A DNA stretch of 64,000 nucleotides, from NCBI GenBank assembly GCA_026419785.1, contig JAODTK010001043.1, forward strand, positions 682,001-746,000, read 5' to 3'. This DNA comes from Sclerodactyla briareus (taxonomy: Eukaryota; Echinodermata; Holothuroidea; Dendrochirotida; Sclerodactylidae). This document shows positions 36,786-49,304 of the stretch, piece after piece. The position numbers and the translations under genes were made by a program. The notes under the pieces are model-generated. The model did no database searches. It saw nothing but the letters and a program-made list of their open reading frames with translations, and was not told the origin of the DNA. Each line of letters opens with the position of its first letter. Within the stretch, counting starts at the first letter, position 1.

Positions 36786-39700
36786 GTAAGTACATATCAC
36801 ACATCTGAGCCGTACGTAACATGTGTTCGGCCATGGTGAACATTCGTTATCTTGGTAAAATCCGCCGATCCTCATGGAGATGCGGCTATAGAAGACTATC
36901 TATTATACCCTCATAACTTCTAGGACCGACATTGCACTGTGATCTCTGTGTGCCTCGCTGAACCGAGCCTTGATACGCTTACGGCTGCCTTTGAATAATT
37001 GCTTGCTCAGGTTGTAACTCGACAGTTTACAGTCACACTAACCACCCCCTCCCCCCCCCCCCCCCTCCCTCATTGGCTTCGAATGGAAGTTTCAAGTTGA
37101 ATTTAAAACATAACTCAATCTTGTTAACACCAACATGTGCAGTATCGATGGGTTTTGTTACTCACCGTAGTCTTAGGTTCAAAGCTAGAACCTGCTCCAT
37201 CCCCACATTCTGAGACTGTTTACGGTGGCCGTTTATTTGCCGTTCTTGCCTCTCGGTTCCCACAATAACCCCCGCATTACTGCTTTTCGTTTCTCGTAGA
37301 TTACGTGTCAAAACTGGTTGAAACTCATCACTTTTCCTTGTGTTGAATTTCTTGCTCTGTAAAGTTTTGAGCCTTCTTCGAAGAACTATATGAAATAAGT
37401 GATCGATTTGTTATGTTGTATCAGGTATTTACTCAGTGCCGGCATGAAACAATCGATATACGACAATCATACGGCCAGACTACATGCAGATTACGACATG
37501 CTCCACACACATGTGAAACAATTCGCCAAAAAAACGTTGGAAACAACCAGACACTTAATTGACGAAAGCCTGTAGTCCACCAGATTGAAGCAAGTGAGAA
37601 GGATCTACTGACCCAAGTCAAACACACGGCGGTTCACCGATCGAATAGCGAGTAGTGGAGGGAGCTCGGGCGACTCTTTCTTGGTGTAGCTTACATGTTC
37701 TTGTTCACAACAATCACATTGTATCGAGCTGTTACGAGTCACTGGTGATCCGGATCTGTGACACCTCCCGGAGCCGTTCCCCTAGTATTTGCCTTCTCGA
37801 TGCAAACGCCCCAGTCCGTCCCTACCAATATTAAACCAACCCCGTTCATAACAAACTGACCCAACGTTCATGATCAAACAATTATCTAGCCCAAAGTTCC
37901 TGAGCACTAGGGGCGGCGCTAGAGTGTTTTGATAGGAGTGGCAAAACATGCTCGGGTAGGGCCGACTTCGCCTACAGCTGGATGTGATAAGCGGGGGATC
38001 TGTCTCCGGGCACGCCGGGAAAGATTTACCAATAACCCACCACCACCACCCCCCCCCCTCCTCTTAACGTTCCTATACCATTTCCATCAGTATTTTAGTT
38101 ATTCGCTCCGAATTTAACTTATTCCGTATTTACTTATTTATTCTGTGAAAAATTCTGGGGCTGACAAACCAAGAGGTTAAAATATCTTCCCCCTGCCCTT
38201 CTATGGCGCGGCCCCTGCTACCTCTTTACATATAGTTATCGATATTACTGACCACCTTTCATGGTCATCTCAATGTCAATCTAACCCTGTAATTCCACAA
38301 AAGAATTAAGCTGAATTTTTTTCCCAATTACAGAATCTTGAATCAAGACGCCATCGGTTGGCAGATGTGTGGTCAGACTACCTTGCCTGAGCATGAAGCA
38401 CATTGAATACGAACACATTTGACTAATTTATATGAGGAAAAATTCTACACTGGAAGGTCCACGCACGTCACTGACTCCGTTCAGGCCCTACCCACAGTGT
38501 ATTGTCATAAGTCACCAATGATGGTCCTTCCTGGAATCCAATCATGAAATCCTTCCAGTAACCGGAACTTTCTAGGCAATGTCCGAAAAGATGACTCCTG
38601 GCCGAATATCTCAAAACCAAACTGGAGAAGCCATTGCGGTTGCGTCTTCGCGTAGCATTGAGCGACGTCCGAAAAACAGTTTCGGAGAAGTATTATCATT
38701 GAAAGTCCTTATACAAAGGTATGGCACTGGCGAGGGTGTGTTGGTCAATGTCGCCCGTATATCTTGAAGTATCGTGGGAGTGGAAGTGGGAAATCTGGGT
38801 CGGAAAGAATTGTCGAAAATTCCTGACATGCCTAGGTATTGCAGATGACGAGGCCTGTAAAGTCGCCCCTGTGTTTACTGCAATGTTGCGTGGCGCTGTG
38901 ACCGTTTTTGTTAGCCGGACTCTTATGGCGCTGTCGGTGGGGCACTAGTGGGATTTTTTAAGGGGATTGGATTACTAAAGAAGTATCTACTTGGGATCAA
39001 AATAAAAAACTTGTATGCACGTAACTCCAATCCCCATACCCAATACATAATTTTGCGTTTTCTTTTTTATTAGCTCAAATAAGCTATGCTGGTTGAGCTA
39101 TTGGAATCTTCATGTCACTCGGATATCTATCTATCTATCTATCTTATCTATCTATCCCATTGCTCATGTTTCATTCATAATGGTTGTCTAAGTGCATGCC
39201 TCAGGGTGCCCGGACTTTAGGCCCAATGCCAAGTGTGGGCCCTATCTGTATCCGTATCTGTTGTTTCTGCAACAAACCCCTCAACAGGATATAACTGTTG
39301 CAGGTGTCCGGACCCACAAAGAAAAAATCAAAGAATTAATGGGCTCCTCTCATAGTCTAGTCCCATCATGTGGGAATACACAAAATGCTTCTCCTCTACA
39401 ATTTGTTGCACAGAGCGCATTCGGTGACATAATGATGACGTAACAGCCGTCCCTTTGGGGTGTTCAGGAGTTTGTTCCAAGGTCCTACTTTTGCCCGTGG
39501 TCCCCATTTTGATAAATTTTCACCAATTGTACTGTGAATGCATCTCTCTCCAGATGAATCTGCATCAATTTGAAGTCATTTTCTCCTATACAAAAACTCT
39601 ATTCTTGAGAAGTGGTCAAATTTTCTCATTTCACGTGGCTTCAGATCATAGGCGTACAGGACACTTCCATTTTGGGGGGGGGCCAGGACAAATTTTGCCC

Positions 39701-41356
39701 CCACATCTTGGCAGCCGCATGATAGGAAAGTACTACCGCGCGCGGAAACGCGCGAAAAAAATGCTTTTTTTGATTGAAAAATCCTCCTGATCGCCGAATA
39801 GCGCCTTTGTCTGAAATTTTCTAACAGTTTCTGTCCTGTTATCTTCGGTTCTCATTTTTTATCCTTTTGGGCTTCCCTCATTTTGGACGAATGAATTAAC
39901 TGTCTTGGTAGGAATTGATTTTTGGGGGGGGGGGGGGTGTCTACGCTCCCTCCTACTATGTGCCATGCCGTCATCTGCCGGGATGTACCCCAGATGCTAA
40001 TAGCCACAGGACAACAATATTCGACAAATCTGAAAAAAATAATTTGCCCAAATTCGCAAATAGTTTTCATCGGTTTGTATTAAAGCAGACAACAAAACCA
40101 CGGGTACTACTGCGCAAGAAGCACGCACTTTTTTGCGCATTTCTTGGATAGTCAGCTATGATATCCCCTATAGGCGTACTGGGGTCAATATTTCCTGGAG
40201 GGTTTTCATCATTTGCCACTGTTTTTGCCCGAACTGGGAGGGCTAGCTAGTTTCCCCCCCCTTGCACCCCGCCTATTTTGGTTGATATTGACCAAACAAT
40301 TGAACTATTCAAGCATCTGAACTGGGAATGAGGAGAGCGGAACAACATAAGTGATAAATGTTGTTGGAGTGGTATCTACGCCCAACCCTCCGTATGCCAA
40401 CGTCGTCTTGATCTAGAAATCGCCGCAACTCCATGGTTAAAAAAAAAAAAAAATCGGTATATATAACGGGTACTACTGCTCCGTAGCGCCAAAATTTTGG
40501 CACTACTGTTTTGATATTGACCCAAAAATTGGGCTGTCAAGGAGACTTCGAGCGAATCTGACTAGCAAATAAGGAAAGAGAGAGCCGCATAATTGCCAAA
40601 TGTGGCATTTAAGTGACAATGAAAATTTTTTTTTGGGGAAATTCGATTGAGGTTGGGGCGTGGCCCCCCCCCCACCCCCCTGCCCCTCCCCCCCTCTGGC
40701 TACGCCCAATGCACATGACCAAGAATAAGGAATGAATTGTAATATTCGTTACGATACTTCTCCATTGTTGTAATATTGAATTGTAATTATGTCTCCCCCT
40801 ATATTCCCAGTGGCTGAGACAACAAGTTTCGAACATTAACCTTACATATGCCTCACCATCGCAAAGTGCCATTGGAATATGTGACAACCTAGCTGACTTA
40901 ATACAAACACTGTTGCCTGTACTAATCGGATATTGAAAGTAAATATGTATTTAAAATTATAAGCAACTGTGTGAGAGCAAAACCATGCATCTTGACACTG
41001 CTGTTGCGGGAAGGGGGAATTGTCCCCTCCCAGTCCCCACAAAAACCAATCCGTCCTCTGAATCGTCATGAAAACGTATGTGTGCACTGAAGAGTTTTCC
41101 GTGTGGGAGACATAGATTGATGTCCAACCATGTCCCCTTATTTCTCTTTGTCTCCCACTTTTCGAAGACTGTTCCGCCTCTGGTTCCGGAAGGATTGCCA
41201 AGGAATATTATTAGGCCTACGTGAAACTTGCTGGAGAGAGAATTTACCACACTTTCCTCTGCTGCGAGACCTTTCCGGAACCACATGAGTCTTCTGATCT
41301 TCACCACAATCCCTACCTTCCTGGAAATTAATTAGTGGACTGGCATGGGGCCTCAG
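36786..41356. other. Repeat-rich DNA without a supported gene
   Basis: It has poly-C/poly-G runs at 37050, 38050, 39676, 39926 and 40664, and a (TCTA)n at 39122. At 39650-39800 and 40170-40700 there are poly-G/GCGC family members (CATAGGCGTACAGGACACTT, CGCGCGCGGAAACGCGCG). An open frame at 38721-38948 with FLTCLGIADDEACKVAPVF has a faint gag-like look but nothing to confirm it. Confidence 0.4.
39122..39156. repeat. (TCTA)n microsatellite
   Basis: About eight TCTA units. Confidence 0.9.
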
Positions 41357-41745
41357 AGAGCCAATACACCCAGCCCACTGTGTGTAAAATTCAATGTAAT
41401 GGCCAGCTTACTTCAAGTAGTAACAATCTGGGTCAACTTCCTTCTGCTGGTTTCAACTCTCAGGCATTTCAGGGAATGCTGGCAGGAACTATAGTTCAAT
41501 CGCCACCGAAAAACCAAATTGCAGAAGGTTTGAACACGGCTCTCTCGGCTGGCATACCGTCATATCATGCCCACTTCATTTTGGCAGTGGTCCTATTGCG
41601 CCCTCATCCTCCTGCAACTGCATGGAAATACTTTCGTTGGATCCCGATAGACTCGTCTTCCAATTCCTTATTCTCCCCCTGTGATGTCTCCATCTTGACA
41701 TTTGTTAACCGTGTGTTTTGTGCAGTGAATCGGCGTCAATCCCGG
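41357..41745 (+). CDS. Candidate exon A of an unrecognised two-exon gene
   Basis: It is part of an uninterrupted 150-codon frame, one of the longest in the window and not a transposon piece. It begins after GGGGCCTCAG| and ends at TCCCGG|GTAAGA in phase 0. The protein is serine-, asparagine- and proline-rich early (QLTSSSNNLGQLPSAGF), then more hydrophobic (HAHFILAVVLL). The next candidate exon at 42068 starts in the same phase after an acceptor. I recognise no domain. A chance open frame is a serious alternative. Confidence 0.35.
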
Positions 41746-42067
41746 GTAAGAGGTGCCAGGAAGTACGTGCTCCACTTTCATAAGTAGGTGCGGTAAATTT
41801 AATGTTTTCCCCGCCGAATTCCCTCGCACCCACCACCCTCACTTCTCGGAGATGATGGCTAAAACATCATATTTAACCCTCTGCTTGAAGCCTGGAGAGT
41901 GAAGGTATGAGTTTCATGTCCGATTCAACTGCACTTTGTGGGCCCCTATAAGTTGCTCATTGTAGCTGTTATTATAACACGCATACAACTCTCTTTCGAA
42001 TGCTATTTACTCGGTTCTTCAGAGATCTCGGTCTGGGGAATTATATAATGCCGTGTTTTGGATGCAG

Positions 42068-42256
42068 GCAGAAGAACATGACAAGATTCATAAGGCTTTC
42101 AAGATAGTAGATGACGAAGTATCTTGCAATATATCAATTGAGCTATATGAAATAATGGGCGAATCTATGGCCGACTGTCCTATCGGAAATGTACTTCCGA
42201 GTGGAATAATGTGTTCAAACAGTACGGGATTGGTCTCTTATAGTTCTTTGAAATAA
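42068..42256 (+). CDS. Candidate exon B (last exon) of the same unrecognised gene
   Basis: After CCGTGTTTTGGATGCAG| the frame reads AEEHDKIHKAFKIVDDEVSC, continues through IELYEIMGESMADCPIG and stops at 42254-42256. An AATAAA follows at 42295-42300, about 40 bases after the stop. Phase 0 matches the donor at 41745. Acceptor, stop and poly-A signal together make it the best-supported anonymous exon here. The function is unknown. Confidence 0.4.
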   Translation, partial: AEEHDKIHKAFKIVDDEVSCNISIELYEIMGESMADCPIGNVLPSGIMCSNSTGLVSYSSLK

Positions 42257-42294
42257 TGTACTTAATTATATGCCTATACTAAATGTGTAATAAT

Positions 42295-42300
42295 AATAAA
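42295..42300 (+). promoter_or_regulatory. Possible polyadenylation signal AATAAA
   Basis: It lies 39 bases past the stop of the candidate last exon at 42068-42256. Confidence 0.35.
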
Positions 42301-44880
42301 ATGTTCGGCAACGATAAATATATGATATATCACACTCAGGATTTCTCCATCATTTTTCCCCTAAATCATCACTTCATAAACAAACAGCTACTGCCGTCCA
42401 TGAGTCTAGCCTTGTGTAAGCCGGCCCCTGCGAAGGGTGGGGGTTGCTGGTGGTGCTGCCGCACCCCCGGATTTTCCTGATGGGGTGCGGAGCACCCCTA
42501 CCGATTTTCGGTCATTGTGTCCACAAACCCCTGCCGATTTTTGAGCTTAAAAGGCTGTCATGGATAATTATTTGCACGAAATTTGGTATCCGGTTTTCGA
42601 TCAGTTGGCTGCGTAGTTGTATTCAGTGTACTTGATATCTAACTCAAAATTCTTATTAGATTGTTTTAATGTTCTGTTTGTCGAGAAAGCCGGAAAGGCC
42701 ACAAAGAAAAAAAGAAATCGCGTGCTGCGCGCGGGATCTCTCTTTTCCGTTAATGTATAATACCGGGCGCCACCGTGTAAAAAACGTGGGCAGATTCTGG
42801 CAAATATGGATTTTGGCCATACGTGTCATCTCAAGTGTGGTGAAAATAAGGTGGCCCCGAGGAGAATTTGGTTTAGGACTTGATCATGTTGCACCCCCCC
42901 CCCCTTCCACTACAAACAATGCCGGAATCCAACTGCGATTTTCTAACATGGCACACAGGTAGTCTATTCTGATCCTTATTGTACAGATTGGCCTTAGCCA
43001 GCTGGACGTGCTGTGAATTCGAGGATGAAAGCTTATACCTAACGAAAAAACAGCAGGGCAGGGGATCGTGCACGCTAGTATGGGAGGTTTCGTGATCACG
43101 TATGGAACTAGACAGGAGCGGAGCGGGGGAGAAACAATTCTGACACATGTGGAAAATTGGACGAAATTTTTTAGCGGATACTAATCTGAAGAATTGACCA
43201 AATTGTAGTGACTGGCTCAATTCCTTCAATCAAATGCCCGAAAAATGCCCACATTTCCCCATGACAGAAATGTTAAAGCAAATGCAATCTGCAGCAGCCT
43301 ACAAACCCCAAATGGAGGGTACTCGAGAATATCTCTAAGACATGGCTTGGTAGGAATAGACACCATGAGGAAGAATGTAAGGATTAAAATTTAAGTCGAT
43401 CAGTTTTCGGAAATTTGCGGTCACTTTCAGTGAGGATTGCATACTTTCAAAGTCCCGGACAGTCACAGCTCCCTGCCAGGGAAAGAGAGCTAGGGCCATA
43501 TAGGGCCATATGGGGGGTTTGAGAATTAAAAAAATTCCAAATGGCTAGATTCATTTTTTCCAACTCACACACCCCCTATACTAAAAGGTGCATTTTTGGC
43601 GTTCGCGTTTTACGTACATTTGGGGGCTCTCTGTTTATTACGATGTTTTGTAAACTTGTGAAGATGGATCAATCGGATCCGAAGTTCACAGATATGGTGT
43701 TCAGTGAAGTGAGTCGATTGAGGCCCATCCATTGAGGAACTGTTTTCGGGATAAGACTGTGGACTCGCTATGCCAAGTGCATTTATAGTGCATTAAATCT
43801 GGCCCTTAGTGGCACTCTCGGTATTTGGAAGTTGCGAGGGTAGTGGGCGGATGGTCGCCACAAGCGCACCAAATGACACACAGCAATGGCAACAGTACCG
43901 AGTCTCAAGTAACATTCAGTGGAGTAAGAACGAATGTTGACAGCGTGCAGAGTGCTAAATGTGATAAGGATCTGGAGGAGGGTTAAGGGGGGGGGAGAAA
44001 ATTGTGCATGTCCGGTGATCGTAGATGGATTTTGGTGCAGTATAGCACTCCGAAATTCTCACTTCATTCTAAAAAATAATTTCGTATTTTCAAGTGTCCC
44101 TCGATGCGATTTCTTCTTCTCTGCCAAATCGAATCGAGGGCCCCCCAAGCATAAGTTTCGAAATTTAGATTTCACTTTTCATAGGACCGTCGAGGCCCCT
44201 TCCTCCCACTCTAGAGAATTTTTGCATTTCAGGGTGGCTTAGATGTTAATCTGAGCTCCATGACACTCCTGAACGATCCACTTTCCCTTCCAAAATTATT
44301 ATCACGTCCTAGATGCGACTTGCTACATAGGATCATGTGATTTTTCTCTGCAGAAATTTTACGAACTCCATTGTGGCAGTAAGTAGGCTCTTTTGCTGGG
44401 GTTGGTGTAATTCTTCCATGGACAGCGGACCGCCAAACATGGGCATACGAGAGGCCTTTTGACAAACTTTCCCCGAAGTTTGGAATGGTACTGTGCGCCC
44501 CATATTAGGCGTTTTTCAGGCATTCTATCATAAATGTTGGCCGGTATCAGTGGCGTCGCCAGACTGTCTATGAGGATAAGGGAAAGGCACAGGACAATTT
44601 CTTAGGGGGGGGTCCAAGAATACTATCGTACGCGGAGGCGCCAATGCTGGTTGGCGCGGAGGGCCCAAAGATTTTTTAGTTACCGCACAGCCACCCAGAT
44701 GCGTTGGCTGCATATCCAAGTATTTTGGGTAAAAAAATTTGGACTCGGTGGAAAATTGAAAATGTGTCAGACCCGGTTATAAAATCAGCTGCCCGCTTTA
44801 CTGTTAAACAGTTGTGATCCTTACTAGTGTTTACCAATGCACGCTAAGAGGAGATTAGATATATATTAAGCTAATGCGCG
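42301..44880. other. No firm gene; repeats and one possible first exon
   Basis: A GGGGTGCGGAGCACCCC hairpin lies at 42482-42498, and poly-C at 42894-42904. At 43664 ATGGATCAATCGGATCCGAA opens 15 codons ending at a donor-like GAA|GTGAGT (43708/43709). It could be a short first exon but has no other support. A poly-G/GCGC family member is at 44548-44680. Confidence 0.35.
42975..43310 (-). repeat. Dispersed repeat, inverted partner at 33236-33540
   Basis: It is the reverse complement of the copy at 33.2 kb, about 10 kb away and in inverted orientation. Small gaps separate the two. Minus-strand open frames across it (42873-43229) are read as chance. Confidence 0.8.
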
Positions 44881-44881
44881 T

Positions 44882-44990
44882 ACATATATTATATATACTA
44901 TATATATATATATATATATCTATATATATATATATATATATATATCAGCCATATTATATAAATATTATATATATATATTCTAGTCAACGC
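44882..44990. repeat. (TA)n array
   Basis: About 110 bp of TA dinucleotides with a short break (ATCAGCCATATT) at 44944. Confidence 0.9.
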
Positions 44991-45822
44991 AAGTCGGACG
45001 CAAGCCGAGCCGCAAACAAACACCGGTGGCAGCCGCCCTGGACCATCCAACCTGAAAAAACGTGCAAAATTGTCGATCGCACAACTTGTCTCAAAAGTTT
45101 CCAGACATCCCGCATATCTCCGATTCAACAGGATATTGATTGCGTCGCGAAGGACCTGGGTCTACCTAAGTACTGTAACTCTGCGGAGTTCAGTCATTGG
45201 GAAAACAAAAAAACACCCTGAGGGAGCGAATGACCCAAACCGGTCGCCATGCAGACCCAAACCATTGAGCGGCCGGTTCGGTTTGCTAAGCATTTCACAG
45301 GTAGTCAATCCATTGAAAACCTGAGCGTGATTGGCACATCGACCATGACAAAATTGGTCCACTAAATCCCGCAAAAGCAAAAGAAAATTACTGGAATTGA
45401 CCTCAAAACACTACACCATCTGCCGTCTGAACAATTCGGAAAGACCCCTACCATCACAAAAGAGATAATGGTAACCACTCGGCACCCCCTCCCTATTTTG
45501 CCCCATCATTGTCAATCACCAATGGCTGCAAATTGGCCTTCATTAGTATAATCTGTTGAGGATTTCTCCTTGTCAATCAGGCGAAAAACACTAATTAGCT
45601 CACCCCACCATATGTTCCTAGCCAAAAGTCTAGCCGTCTTCTCCTCGAGTATCACTCTGTGGTAACTGCACTGACGAAGGATATCTTGTCCGAAAGCTCT
45701 GGCATCCAAAAACAGATCGGCTGTTACTCACATTGTTCCAGCTCATCGCTATTTCGCACTCATTCGAGATCCGACTATATTTTACGTAGCATTGTTGTTT
45801 TACCTAGTTTTTGTCTCTCTTG
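44991..45822. other. Unidentified unique-looking DNA between two (TA)n arrays
   Basis: A moderate-GC segment with several 60-85-codon open frames on both strands and no recognised domain. At 45671-45695 it carries a hammerhead-ribozyme-like core (CTGACGA, a short hairpin, GAAA). Its position between long TA arrays suggests one mobile element with TA-rich ends, but no ORF proves it. Confidence 0.3.
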
Positions 45823-45925
45823 TATATATATATATATATAGATAGATATATATATAATATATATATATCTATATATATATATATATATATACTATATATA
45901 TATATATAATATAGATATATATATA
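45823..45925. repeat. (TA)n array with GATA interruptions
   Basis: About 100 bp, followed by GGGTGGGTGGGTTT. Confidence 0.9.
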
Positions 45926-46124
45926 TTTGGGCGGTGGGTGGGTGGGTTTGGTACCCCGACATATCTGGAAAACAGGATCTCGTATGTCCACTTCAGCTGG
46001 GGGGGGGGGACATCTATCAGCACGTGTTTGAGTTCAGCTTCTCCGTATTGTTGTACGCGAAGCGAATCCCTACCCCTAATCTCTAATCATAACAATCAGC
46101 ACAATTGAATGTCATACAATCAGG

Positions 46125-46320
46125 AGTGTCACCAGACTTTTCAAACTTGGGGGGGGGGGCGACAAGGGGGCACAGACATTTGTGGGGGGCCACAAAAAAA
46201 AACAAAAAAAAAAAGGGGGAATACCACCTAAGCGGAGCGCCAAGAAAATTCTTGTTGCACAATCCCCCCAGACGCCAGATGGCCGGAACTGACACTTTCC
46301 CTAGCGTTTTAAGCTGCATG
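46125..46320. repeat. Poly-G / GCGC dispersed family member
   Basis: G runs at 46150 and 46182, an A-rich run, then ACCACCTAAGCGGAGCGCCA at 46223-46242. This matches the order seen at 32715-32830. Confidence 0.6.
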
Positions 46321-46462
46321 TACCCAGATTCAAATCTGGGGCATTTTGTGATGACAAAATTGTAAATCGGTTTTTTGAAATTTAACATTTTGTTGTTTTG
46401 GTATTATTCCTGCCGACTTTTGTCCCGAATATTCATATTGTGCTCGACACACTGCCCACCAG

Positions 46463-46480
46463 TTGCGCGCGTGCGCGCAA
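46463..46480. repeat. Perfect palindrome TTGCGCGCGTGCGCGCAA
   Basis: Eight-base arms around GT. It is an alternating purine-pyrimidine stretch that could form a hairpin or Z-DNA. Confidence 0.8.
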
Positions 46481-47489
46481 TTGTTCGGGGTTTTCCCGCA
46501 CACATCTGGAAAAAAACAGGATGGATCTCACCAGAAAAATTGGGGGACATTAAGCTATCTCAGTAGCAGTAGCAGTACCTGGAGGAACATGACGTTGAAA
46601 ATCGAAGCAGTCTGTACCCAAGCTACGGTAATTTTCAAAACTACCGCACAGGTGGTCGGGGACGAGGGAGGAGGAAAAGGACCGAAGGCTGATGGGCTCA
46701 GTTATAATATAAAAAAAAAAGAGGTTGACTGTAGTTTCAAGGTCAATGAGGGATATGTTGGTTGTATAATGTCAGTATTTACCCTCCCGTATATGTATGA
46801 GTCAGGGGCCACTTGAGGGTGGAAATTTCCATAGAGTGTGCGGAGATGCGGTAATCCACGGGACAGAATCACGAGCGATTTTACTTTCTATCGCATTCGA
46901 GGAGGAATTAGGCACAATACCTGCCTTTCCGGGTATTTCCGTGTGTTTGCCAGATCTATTTCAAACTGGAAGTCGCATACTGACTACAGACTACTGACTA
47001 CTGAATCTTTTCGAAACTCATTAAACTCCATTGGGGGGGGGGGGGGAACACACGGGTGGGCACAAAAAGTTTTTTTCGAGGTGGGCCGCCCCCCCCTGCC
47101 CCCTCCCCTGGCCGGACACTACTGCATACAATACCGACAGCCAATCACTGCAGTTGTTGTAAAATATGCGTGTTAGTGAAGGAAAAAGTCTTACTAATGC
47201 GCGCGAAGCGCGCAAAATTTTTGCACATTATCTGGGTTTGATTAAAAATTCACAATTTTTGCTGTATTGTGTTTTTTTTCATAAATTATCAAATCCTTTC
47301 ACCGTTTTACTTACTAAGAAATATTCCTTTTGATTGAGTTTAAAAATTAACCAAGTTGACTGGGCCTTCGGACCTCAGTCTTCAAAATATACAATCTCGC
47401 GATCTGTCAGAAATTCAACTGGATATTCTGAAATTCCAACTGCTCTGTCCATTTGGGGAGGGGGTTGCGACACCCACACCCCCCCCCCC

Positions 47490-49150
47490 GCCTCTCGCGA
47501 CTTCCCTTGCATCGATGAGGGGTGGTCTGTAAGACTAGTTTTTTGTACGGTACGCGTCAACGATGGTGGCGCGAATTGTAATATAACGCAGATCATTTCC
47601 TTCATAGTGTTTCTTGAGATCTACGTTTCGGAAACTTTTTGTCAATTTGGGGCTGTTGCTTCTGCCACAACACATGGAGCACCGTTTCCTTCCGGCAATC
47701 TGGGGGATTCATAAGGTTAAACATTTCCTTTACCTATACGAGACCACGACTCCTACTAGACGTTGCTAACTGCCATACAGTGCGGGAATGGGTTTCCTGC
47801 AATCTCTGATGGGTCTATAAACGAAATTTCCCTTGTTACCCTACCGCCCACGATGGTGGCGGCTGGCCCGAAATTGTTAATGACTCCACATCGATCAGTT
47901 CCTTCAAGAACTAGATTATTTGCCGATGACTTTGTGTTGTACAGAGAAATTTCATAACATAGTGACACATAACCCTACAAGAAGATCTTAACACGCTAGT
48001 AAGTTGGCAAAATAAATGGGCGTGGGCTTCAATGCCTAACCAGTGTTGTGTTAGCGTCTTACCCATTCTAGAAATGCCAAAGATTTTGCTATAAGCATAC
48101 AGAACTTCCTTCTTCTGCAAGAGACTAATAGCCACTCCTACTTGGGTTGTTACCCTGACTAGTAAGCTTTCTTGGAAGTGGTTCTGTCAACCAAATCGCT
48201 GCCACGGCCAAGGCGGTCAAGGAGTCCGCCTATAAGACCTTAGTCCGACCCTACTTGAATATTCACCTAGTAATTTCGGGGGTTCTTTCGGGGCACTTGC
48301 AATCGGTCCGTCGGGTCGGCTGTGAGCCTTCGCGTCGAACAGTCTTCCGCTCCTCCAGGTTCTGAGAAAGTGGTCAGTTCCTGCAGCTCACTGATCGCCC
48401 GTCGTATGGGGACGGGAAATTGCGGTCCCGGGAGCCGGATTGGTGTCACTTCCTGCCTCGATAGATCATCTGAGCACTAGTCGAGAAGAAGGCGAGTTGT
48501 TGCCGGTGCTCATCCACGATCAGAAATTCGGTTAGGGTTCCACGATTAGTCAAATTGTCTTCCTGAACCTAGCAATCAATCAAAATCAAATCAAATCATA
48601 CCTGAAGCTATCGTGAACACAAACGATACGAAAAGTTCCAAGTAAGTTTTTTTTCACGCAATGCACAACCTTCCTGACCGCTTGGCTTTTCCACCGGGAC
48701 ATTGGCCAATATCCCCCTCAAGATCAGAACGTTTCTAGAATATGCATTCTGAAATTTATTGCCATTTTAGGGGACATTGCTTACTTGCGCATTACGCGGG
48801 AATCGGTTCCCTTCAATCTGGAGGGGGGGGGGGTCTGTAAAACAAACAAAATCTTGTACCCTACGCTACGCGTCACAACCGACGGTGGCCCGCATTGTAC
48901 GCAATAATAAGCATTGATCAGTTCTCAAGAATGTTGTTGCAATAAAATATTCGGGAATTCATTGACGAATTTTAAGGTTGTTTGCAATTGCTTACTTTAC
49001 TGCCCTATGACCCCAGAAGTGCCGTTTCTTCAATCTGGGGGTCTGTAACCTGTCAAATTCCCCTTGTTCGCTACAAAACTTCCTGGTGGCGCTCCGCTTA
49101 TATAGTGCTACCGCTCATATGTCCCGCATATTCAACACAGATCGCCGCCC
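47490..49150. repeat. Four ~230-bp related units, interrupted by a LINE
   Basis: Units near 47490, 47690, 48740 and 48960 each give CAATCTGGGGGTCTGTAA-like text, then CTTGTxCCCTACG, a GGTGGCG block and ATCAGTTCCTTCAAGAA-like text. Units 1-2 and 3-4 are tandem. Between the pairs lies LINE-derived DNA (47908-48300) and ~430 bp of unidentified DNA. Confidence 0.65.
47908..48300 (+). mobile_element. Jockey/CR1-type LINE fragment with intact FADD box
   Basis: RLFADDFVLYREIS at 47911-47955 is the catalytic reverse-transcriptase motif. In shifted frames it is followed by VNQIAATAKAVKESAYKTLV (48187-48246) and RPYLNI, the normal thumb-region order with a stretch between them deleted. It was probably inserted into a unit of the 230-bp repeat. 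It is not functional. Confidence 0.7.
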
Positions 49151-49304
49151 AGATCATTCCAACTGAAAGACATAAAGTGAATTATTATCAAGTTATACTA
49201 TGAAAACAGGATACTCCCTTCCCTTAACCCTCCGACGGCGGTCCCTAAATGGGGACCCCTGGTTACTTTCCTCCCCTTGCACCAGAACCCTGGCTATTAC
49301 GCCC

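Noticed and set aside
38721-38948. Retrotransposon gag gene
   Set aside because: Only a faint resemblance (FLTCLGIADDEACKVAPVF); no protease, reverse transcriptase or LTR nearby.
44874-45221. 115-codon frame rich in I and Y
   Set aside because: Its first third is translated (TA)n microsatellite; the rest has no domain or exon borders.
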